DNA from: Candidatus Jidaibacter sp.
Lineage (GTDB): Bacteria > Pseudomonadota > Alphaproteobacteria > Rickettsiales > Midichloriaceae
DNA: 5,858 bases
Assembly: GCA_021298045.1 (NCBI GenBank)
Contig: JAJTHY010000106.1
Span: 1-5,858, forward strand
Direction: 5' to 3'
Made by a program: the position numbers and the translations under genes. Of the stretch, positions 1-4,004 are shown piece by piece; the first letter of the stretch is position 1; the number at the start of each line of letters is the position of its first letter. The notes under the pieces were generated by a model. The model saw only the letters and a program-made list of their open reading frames with translations. It had not been told where the DNA came from and made no database searches.

Positions 1-1
1 A

Positions 2-394
2 AATCAAAGGCACTTTAATGTTCTAAGCAATTGGCATGCTGTTTTGAACTATTGTAGATTGACAATGGGGTATAAAAAGAAAAAAGAATTTTTTAGGGTG
101 TTATATTTAAATCGTAAAAATTGCTTGCTTGCGGATGAATTCCATGATGATGGTACCATCGACAGGGTGCAAGTATACCCACGTGAGATTGCCCGCAAAG
201 CATTGAAGCATGATGCAAGTGCAATTATACTTATTCATAATCACCCAAGCGGGGATCCTAAGCCTTCGGGTGATGACATTACTGTAACTAAATCTATAAT
301 AAAAGCCTTGGAACCTTTAGACGTAATAGTCCACGACCATATTATTATTGCAGGATTCAATCATTTTTCTTTTAGAGATAATAAGCTGCTCTAA
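2..394 (+). CDS. radC: RadC family protein (JAMM/MPN+ domain), 5' end outside window
   Basis: The frame is open from the left edge, and the residues before the first possible internal start (TTG at 44, ATG at 65) already match RadC (NWHAVLNYCRLTMGY corresponds to the family's 'W.ALLDYCRAAMGY' segment). The protein is therefore cut by the window rather than starting at 44. What remains is the C-terminal MPN+/JAMM metalloprotease-like domain: the FRVLYLNRKN strand, VYPREIARKAL, the metal-binding HNHPSGDPKPS motif at 236-268 (His 236-238, His 242-244, Asp 254-256), and the closing VHDHIIIAG segment. Full RadC is usually about 220 residues, so roughly the N-terminal 90-100, including the helix-hairpin-helix part, are missing. 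The family was named for a supposed DNA repair role; its biochemical activity is unsettled. It ends in tandem TAA TAA at 392-397, and its stop overlaps that of the convergent ada gene. Confidence 0.93.
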   Translation, partial: NQRHFNVLSNWHAVLNYCRLTMGYKKKKEFFRVLYLNRKNCLLADEFHDDGTIDRVQVYPREIARKALKHDASAIILIHNHPSGDPKPSGDDITVTKSIIKALEPLDVIVHDHIIIAGFNHFSFRDNKLL

Positions 395-403
395 TAATCT
401 TTT
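376..403 (+). terminator. Possible weak terminator hairpin after radC
   Basis: Positions 376-400 form an imperfect palindrome: AGAT pairs with ATCT, then AT with AT, then AG with CT, with two A-A mismatches and a 5-base loop. It is followed by four T (400-403). The stem is AT-rich and therefore weak. It spans both convergent stop codons, which is the only place a terminator between radC and ada could sit. It may be no more than chance in AT-rich DNA. Confidence 0.22.
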
Positions 404-1470
404 ACCACTCTATTTTCAAGATCGCGCATCCCTCGTTTTTCTAAGTTAATTAGCCATTGTTTGCGTATCACCCCACTGTTGTAGCCTCCTAAGGAGCCAG
501 TAGAGTTAATTACACGGTGGCATGGAACAATAATTGATATTGGATTCTTACCTATTAAACTGGCAATAGCTCGCACAGCCTTGCCTTTGCCAATAGAATT
601 TGCAACTTCTGAATAAGTGGCAAGCTTTCCATATGGAATTTTGTAAATCTCATGCCAAATTTTCTTCTGTAATTTAGAACCAGTCATAGCTATTGGTGTT
701 CTGAAATTTTTTAAAGAGCCTTTAAAATAACTGTTTAGCTCTTTTTGCAATAATTCCAAGGGTTGGGTGACACCTGGAATAATTATAGCTTTCATCGCAA
801 CTTTAACTCTTTCAATCTCCAGTTCAAGATCTTTTCTATCAACGAATGCGAGAAAAAATATCGCCTTTTCATCAGAAATAGCAATCATTGCCCCAAAGCG
901 AGTGCTTATCCAAGATTCACGCAAAATCCTTTTTGGCTTTAACAAATTTGGTGCTAAACCAAACTTGCGGTAGCTTAGATCCCTAAATCCACTACTGGGA
1001 TCATATCCTATAGATAATTGCTCATCCATGAAAGATTTGCCAGATATAATCTTTTCAACAGCGGCCCCTAATTTGCGGGCTCTTACATATTCAGTAAAAG
1101 TCATCCCAAGACACTTTTTGAACTTCTTGCGTACAATCGTGCTTGTTGTTTTCAAGGCGTGGAAGTCATCTTCGCTCCACTTTTTATCCAGATCTTCATT
1201 AACTTTTTCTATCAGGGCATCAATTAAATCTAGCTGGTCAGAAAATATTTCAGTAGGGCGGCAGTACTGACATGGCTCATATGAAACGGCAAGCGCATCT
1301 TCAATGCTCTCAAAAAATTCACAATTTTCAAACTTGGGTTTTCTCTTAGTGCATGTTGCGCTGCAAAATTTTTTTGTTGTTTTGGTGCCAACATAAAACA
1401 CCCCTTCATACTCAGGGTTTTGAGATAAGAAGGCTTTATAATATTTCAATTTCTGTTTATTTTCGCTCAT
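391..1470 (-). CDS. ada: Ada: bifunctional methylated-DNA repair protein and transcriptional regulator
   Basis: This is a complete 359-residue Ada (E. coli Ada is 354). Its three parts are in order. The N-terminal zinc domain (about 1-75) has the four Cys ligands C36, C40, C67 and C70 in the C-x3-C ... C-x2-C pattern; in E. coli the first Cys accepts methyl groups from DNA phosphotriesters and so turns Ada into an activator. An AraC-type helix-turn-helix region spans about 82-180, including the IGYDPSSGFRDLSYRKFG signature. The C-terminal O6-alkylguanine-DNA methyltransferase domain (about 185-345) has the PCHRV active site, with acceptor C317, and the GKAVRA DNA-binding segment. Because every key Cys is present, both suicide methyl transfers should work. 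The ATG at 1468-1470 is supported by a TAAGGAA ribosome site ending 8 bases before it. A tail of about 14 residues follows the methyltransferase domain. Autoactivation of its own promoter is expected from the family, not shown here. Confidence 0.96.
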   Translation of the reverse strand: MSENKQKLKYYKAFLSQNPEYEGVFYVGTKTTKKFCSATCTKRKPKFENCEFFESIEDALAVSYEPCQYCRPTEIFSDQLDLIDALIEKVNEDLDKKWSEDDFHALKTTSTIVRKKFKKCLGMTFTEYVRARKLGAAVEKIISGKSFMDEQLSIGYDPSSGFRDLSYRKFGLAPNLLKPKRILRESWISTRFGAMIAISDEKAIFFLAFVDRKDLELEIERVKVAMKAIIIPGVTQPLELLQKELNSYFKGSLKNFRTPIAMTGSKLQKKIWHEIYKIPYGKLATYSEVANSIGKGKAVRAIASLIGKNPISIIVPCHRVINSTGSLGGYNSGVIRKQWLINLEKRGMRDLENRVVKDY

Positions 1471-1478
1471 TTAGCACT

Positions 1479-1484
1479 TCCTTA
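1479..1484 (-). promoter_or_regulatory. Shine-Dalgarno site of ada
   Basis: On the minus strand this reads TAAGGA, with AAGGA ending 8 bases before the ATG at 1470. It is the clearest ribosome binding site in the window. The upstream minus-strand genes have weak or no such site. This fixes the ada start. Confidence 0.7.
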
Positions 1485-1495
1485 AAACTTTTCAG

Positions 1496-1519
1496 AATTG
1501 GTAGTATTATACACCAATT
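1496..1519. promoter_or_regulatory. Inverted repeat straddling the ada -10 box (candidate operator)
   Basis: AATTGGT at 1496-1502 and ACCAATT at 1513-1519 form perfect 7-bp arms around a 10-bp spacer. The -10 box TATAAT (1506-1511, minus strand) sits inside the spacer. The arm centres are 17 bp apart. Transcription from this -10 would begin near the far arm, so the repeat would not be transcribed whole. A protein-binding site is thus more likely than an RNA hairpin. No binding protein is identified. Confidence 0.4.
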
Positions 1520-1534
1520 AAATCTAAAGCAGAG
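1506..1534 (-). promoter_or_regulatory. Candidate ada promoter
   Basis: The minus strand carries a perfect TATAAT at 1511-1506, about 36 bases before the ada start codon. At 17-bp spacing the -35 hexamer is CTCTGC (1534-1529), a very poor match to TTGACA. A good -10 with no -35 is the pattern of a promoter that needs an activator, which fits Ada autoactivation as known in E. coli. A sequence AAAGCAGA lies on the + strand at 1526-1533; it matches 6 of 8 bases of the E. coli Ada box AAAGCGCA, but in the opposite orientation to transcription. Confidence 0.5.
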
Positions 1535-1541
1535 CCGAATT

Positions 1542-1559
1542 TACTGCATTTATACAGTA
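1542..1559. repeat. Short palindrome resembling a shortened LexA box, over the hydrolase stop codon
   Basis: TACTG at 1542-1546 and CAGTA at 1555-1559 are perfect 5-bp arms around 8 bases. The E. coli LexA box has the same outer arms, but 10 bases between CTG and CAG. The site lies about 70-90 bp upstream of the ada start and covers the TAA stop of the hydrolase (1550-1552). With the wrong spacing it is at best a variant operator. Confidence 0.25.
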
Positions 1560-2437
1560 TTTTTAAAAGAAAGGAATTGTTTCAAATCCTTCAGTAATTT
1601 GTTAAATATCATTGCATTAAACGAGTGCCCCATGTTTTCGTATTCAATAAATGTTGCGCCAGCTATCAATTGAGCTAATTTTCTACCATGCGCTACTGGC
1701 AATATGAAGTCATCTTTTCCATGAATAATTAGAGCCCTAGCTTTAATTTTATGTAAATCGTCATGTAGGTCTTTAGATGAAGCCATAGCGATACTATGGT
1801 TATGAACATGCGTTAAGCTTTTTAAACGTTTTAAAATTTTGCCTTCAAAAATTCTGGTTTCAACTAAATGCTCTGGCAGAGACATTATTTCCTTTAAAGC
1901 TCGCTCATACATAATATTAGCTTCTTGTGGGGTAGTAGCTTTAATCCCCAAAATAGCTTGATAGTACCTTAATATCTGCTGGTCAGAAGCTGGTAGATCA
2001 TGATGAGTTGTATCTTTGCCTTCGAAGCCATCAACAAATACTAAATGATTTGGAGTGGACATAATGCACGTTAAACTCATAACTCTGTCGGGGTAGTTAA
2101 TCGCAATATTTTGGGCAATTTGTCCGCCCATAGAAGCTCCAATAAAATGAGCTCTATCAATTTGATAGCTATCTAATATAGCAAGAACGTCACTCGCTAA
2201 GTCATATAAATAATACGGTTTTGCGCAGTAATCTATACGGGATGATTGGCCGGTATCTCTATGGTCGTATCTAATCACGAAAAGTCCTAAATCAGCAAGC
2301 GATTCACAAAAACTGTTTGGCCACATAAGCCCTTGCGCCGTTGCGCCCATAATTAGAATAACAGCGGGGCTAGATCTTTCACCAAAACTCTGGGTGAATA
2401 TCTCAATTTTGTTTGTGTATACAACCTTATTATTCAT
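1550..2437 (-). CDS. Alpha/beta hydrolase fold protein
   Basis: This 295-residue protein has the full alpha/beta-hydrolase layout. An oxyanion-side MGATAQG loop lies at 30-36 and a strand/turn VIRYDHRDTGQS at 54-65. The nucleophile elbow is G-A-S-M-G-G with Ser102. A cap region spans about 130-225. The acid lies in HGKDDFILP (probably Asp243), and the base is His271 in NMGHSF. The triad is therefore intact and the enzyme should be an active serine hydrolase. The overall pattern recalls methyl-esterase-like proteins such as the RdmC type, but the substrate cannot be read from the sequence. No signal peptide is seen, so it is cytoplasmic. Its ATG at 2435-2437 lies 3 bp after the stop of the dCMP deaminase gene with no clear ribosome site, so it is probably translated from the same mRNA, perhaps by coupling. 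Confidence 0.88.
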   Translation of the reverse strand: MNNKVVYTNKIEIFTQSFGERSSPAVILIMGATAQGLMWPNSFCESLADLGLFVIRYDHRDTGQSSRIDYCAKPYYLYDLASDVLAILDSYQIDRAHFIGASMGGQIAQNIAINYPDRVMSLTCIMSTPNHLVFVDGFEGKDTTHHDLPASDQQILRYYQAILGIKATTPQEANIMYERALKEIMSLPEHLVETRIFEGKILKRLKSLTHVHNHSIAMASSKDLHDDLHKIKARALIIHGKDDFILPVAHGRKLAQLIAGATFIEYENMGHSFNAMIFNKLLKDLKQFLSFKNTV

Positions 2438-2440
2438 ATT

Positions 2441-2971
2441 TTATGGGTGGTGCGTCATGATCAGGGGAAATGTTTGCCCTCTGTAGAGCCCCTCAATTGA
2501 TATCATCTTGCCGCTAAATCCTCTTATCACAACTCCAGCTTCGCTCATCATCTCTCTTGAAATGTCCATACTGCGCTTCCAATCACCTTCTTGACCATCT
2601 TGGTTTCCAGGGAAGTTAATGTCATATATAACCTCTTTAATCCCAGATTGTATAATAGACTTAGTGCACCTAGAGCATGGTATCCAAGGGGTGTACAAAA
2701 TACAGTCCTTGGTTGATACCCCATTTAGTGCGCAGTGCAGTATGGCATTTTCTTCAGAATGGTTGACGGCCAATAATTTATACTCCCTATCCTCATAACG
2801 ATAATTTCTATCGGCTACTCCTCTAGGCAGTCCATTATAACCAGTTGCTCGAATTTCTCTGTCTGGCCCTACTATTACAGCTCCCACTCTAGTGGAAGGG
2901 TCTTTGCTCTTCATGGAGACTAAATAAGACATAGTCATGAAGTACTGATCCCAATCAAAACTTTTCAGCAT
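2441..2971 (-). CDS. Deoxycytidylate (dCMP) deaminase
   Basis: This 176-residue zinc-dependent deaminase belongs to the cytidine/deoxycytidylate deaminase superfamily and is of normal length for dCMP deaminase (ComEB type). The zinc site is complete: His71 and catalytic Glu73 in HSEENAI, and Cys99 and Cys102 in PCSRC. The N-terminal DPSTRVGAVIVGPDREIRATGYNG block (24-47) and GLPRGV (47-52) are typical of dCMP deaminases rather than free cytidine or tRNA-adenosine deaminases. Family members convert dCMP to dUMP, the thymidylate synthase substrate, and are often controlled by dCTP/dTTP. The ATG at 2969-2971 is preceded by AGGGA at about 9 bases, a weak ribosome site. The 39-bp gap from phzF holds a -10-like TACAAT (2999-2994) without a good -35. 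Cotranscription with both neighbours is the simplest reading. Confidence 0.92.
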   Translation of the reverse strand: MLKSFDWDQYFMTMSYLVSMKSKDPSTRVGAVIVGPDREIRATGYNGLPRGVADRNYRYEDREYKLLAVNHSEENAILHCALNGVSTKDCILYTPWIPCSRCTKSIIQSGIKEVIYDINFPGNQDGQEGDWKRSMDISREMMSEAGVVIRGFSGKMISIEGLYRGQTFPLIMTHHP

Positions 2972-3010
2972 ATTTTATTTTCCCTAAATTTCTATTGTAA
3001 CAAGCGTTAA

Positions 3011-3802
3011 CTATGCAATGTTCAAAAAACCTTTCATAACTGTAACAGCTTCACCAGAAATTAAAACCCTATTTCCTAAATTTTTACAACGTAGCTCGCC
3101 ACCTCTGCGAGAAAGTTGATAAGCTCTAAGCGCTTCTTTGCTGAGTTTATTCGACCAATATGGAATTAATCTACAATGCGCTGATGCGCACACAGGATCT
3201 TCATCAATGCCTACAGCGGGGGCGAAATAGCGAGAATGGAAATCAAAATCAGTGCCTTTGGAAGTAGCTATAAGAGCCCTGCAATCTATTTTTTTTAGCA
3301 GCTCTAATTTTGGTTCAAGTGCTAGTAATGCGTCTTTACTTTCAAATTCCATAAAATAGCAATTTTGTGCGAATCCAGTGTAGATAGGGTCAATGTTCAC
3401 TACTTCTCTTAACTCGTCTGTTAATACTACTGGACTTACCGGGTAGCTAGGAAAATTAAGTGTATACCAATCATCATCCCCTACCGAAGCAGTAATTGAG
3501 CCAGAGGCGGAATTAAAGGTTATTTCTTTATTTTTAGCTATCATGCCTTCCTTGAAAAGAATGTGCATACTTCCTATGGTCGCATGGCCACATAGTGGGG
3601 CTTCAGATTTCACTGTAAACCATTTAATTTCATATTCCTGCTCCCGCTTCATCTTCACAAAAGCGGTATTAGAATACCCAAGTTCCATAGCGATGTTTTG
3701 CATTAATTCAGCTTCTGGAAATTCTTCCACTATACAGACGCCAGCTGGGTTGCCTTTAAAGGGCTTGTTGGTGAAGGCATCAACAGTATAGACAATAAGC
3801 AT
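3011..3802 (-). CDS. PhzF-family isomerase/epimerase-like protein with altered catalytic residue
   Basis: The 263-residue product has the PhzF/diaminopimelate-epimerase-like double fold. Visible signatures are VYTVDAFTNKPFKGNPAGV at the N-terminus, PLCGHATIGS (His73), IDEDPVCASAHC (Asp202) and the RGGELR ... LISGEAVTVMKG C-terminal block. In PhzF the acid/base is Glu45 in a 'SET.F' motif; here the motif is YSNTAF, with Asn exactly at residue 45. Known family members include the phenazine isomerase PhzF, E. coli YddE and yeast YHI9, and most have no known substrate. No other phenazine gene is present, so a phenazine role is not supported. I chose the ATG at 3802 over the in-frame ATG at 3844 for two reasons. 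Family proteins begin right at the VDAFT segment. Also, the best promoter would start transcription near 3824, downstream of 3844. No Shine-Dalgarno is evident at either start. Confidence 0.9.
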   Translation of the reverse strand: MLIVYTVDAFTNKPFKGNPAGVCIVEEFPEAELMQNIAMELGYSNTAFVKMKREQEYEIKWFTVKSEAPLCGHATIGSMHILFKEGMIAKNKEITFNSASGSITASVGDDDWYTLNFPSYPVSPVVLTDELREVVNIDPIYTGFAQNCYFMEFESKDALLALEPKLELLKKIDCRALIATSKGTDFDFHSRYFAPAVGIDEDPVCASAHCRLIPYWSNKLSKEALRAYQLSRRGGELRCKNLGNRVLISGEAVTVMKGFLNIA

Positions 3803-3830
3803 ATTAATTTTCAAAAAATATTTGCTCACA

Positions 3831-3859
3831 ACTATAAGCAACATTTAAAAAGCTGTCTA
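3831..3859 (-). promoter_or_regulatory. Promoter for phzF and probably the minus-strand cluster
   Basis: The minus strand reads TAGACA (3859-3854, 5 of 6 to TTGACA), then exactly 17 bp, then TATAGT (3836-3831, 5 of 6 to TATAAT). The expected start of transcription is near 3824, which gives a leader of about 22 bases before the ATG at 3802. This is the best sigma70-type promoter in the window. Confidence 0.6.
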
Positions 3860-3914
3860 TATCAAAATAAATTCCTGATATTTTTTAAAATTTTAATCAT
3901 ATAGATATCAACTC

Positions 3915-3960
3915 ATTAAGCAAATATCTAACCGTCTTAACAAAATAATGTTTGCTTAAT
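3915..3960. repeat. Perfect 10-bp inverted repeat in the divergent region
   Basis: ATTAAGCAAA at 3915-3924 and TTTGCTTAAT at 3951-3960 are exact complements separated by 26 bp. The centre-to-centre distance is 36 bp. The right arm overlaps the weak candidate -35 of the symporter gene. A pair of operator half-sites or full sites for a shared regulator is plausible, as is a long-loop RNA stem. No U-run follows it, so it does not look like a terminator. Confidence 0.45.
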
Positions 3961-4004
3961 TTTGCATAAATAGTTTAAATAGCGTTGATTAAAATAAATA
4001 ATGT

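Larger units (their letters stand above)
3803..4004. promoter_or_regulatory. Divergent AT-rich control region between phzF and the symporter gene
   Basis: About 200 bp with no gene. It holds the phzF promoter at 3831-3859 and the inverted repeat at 3915-3960. A further copy of the repeat core lies at 3818-3826 (ATATTTGCT, the complement of AGCAAATAT at 3919-3927). A shorter ATATCA/TGATAT pair lies at 3859-3864 and 3876-3881. No convincing promoter for the + gene was found. The best partial match, TTGCTT (3952-3957) with TTAAAT (3975-3980) at 17 bp, is weak. Confidence 0.5.

Noticed and set aside
44..394. A 116-residue RadC beginning at TTG 44
   Set aside because: The frame is open further left and the residues encoded at 2-43 also fit the family, so the gene is cut by the window edge.
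767..1270. Two open frames on the + strand inside ada
   Set aside because: They are antisense to a strongly supported ada coding frame, show no recognisable domain and have no ribosome site.
1353..1673. An open frame on the + strand across the ada start and the hydrolase end
   Set aside because: It is antisense to two real genes and has no motif. The stretch between them is better explained as the ada control region.
2995..3011. Small palindromes TTGTAACAA and GTTAAC between phzF and the dCMP deaminase gene
   Set aside because: They are too short to separate from chance and have no matching copies nearby.
3543..3791. An open frame on the + strand inside phzF
   Set aside because: It is antisense to a conserved PhzF frame and has no recognisable features.
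3011..3802. Part of a phenazine biosynthesis cluster
   Set aside because: No other phz-type gene is present, and PhzF-family proteins are common in bacteria without phenazines.
3803..3844. A 14-residue N-terminal extension of the PhzF-like protein from ATG 3844
   Set aside because: It has no family match and lies partly upstream of the predicted transcription start.
3859..3881. ATATCA/TGATAT pair as a terminator or operator
   Set aside because: The arms are only 6 bp in very AT-rich DNA, and the longer stem around it needs a large one-sided bulge.
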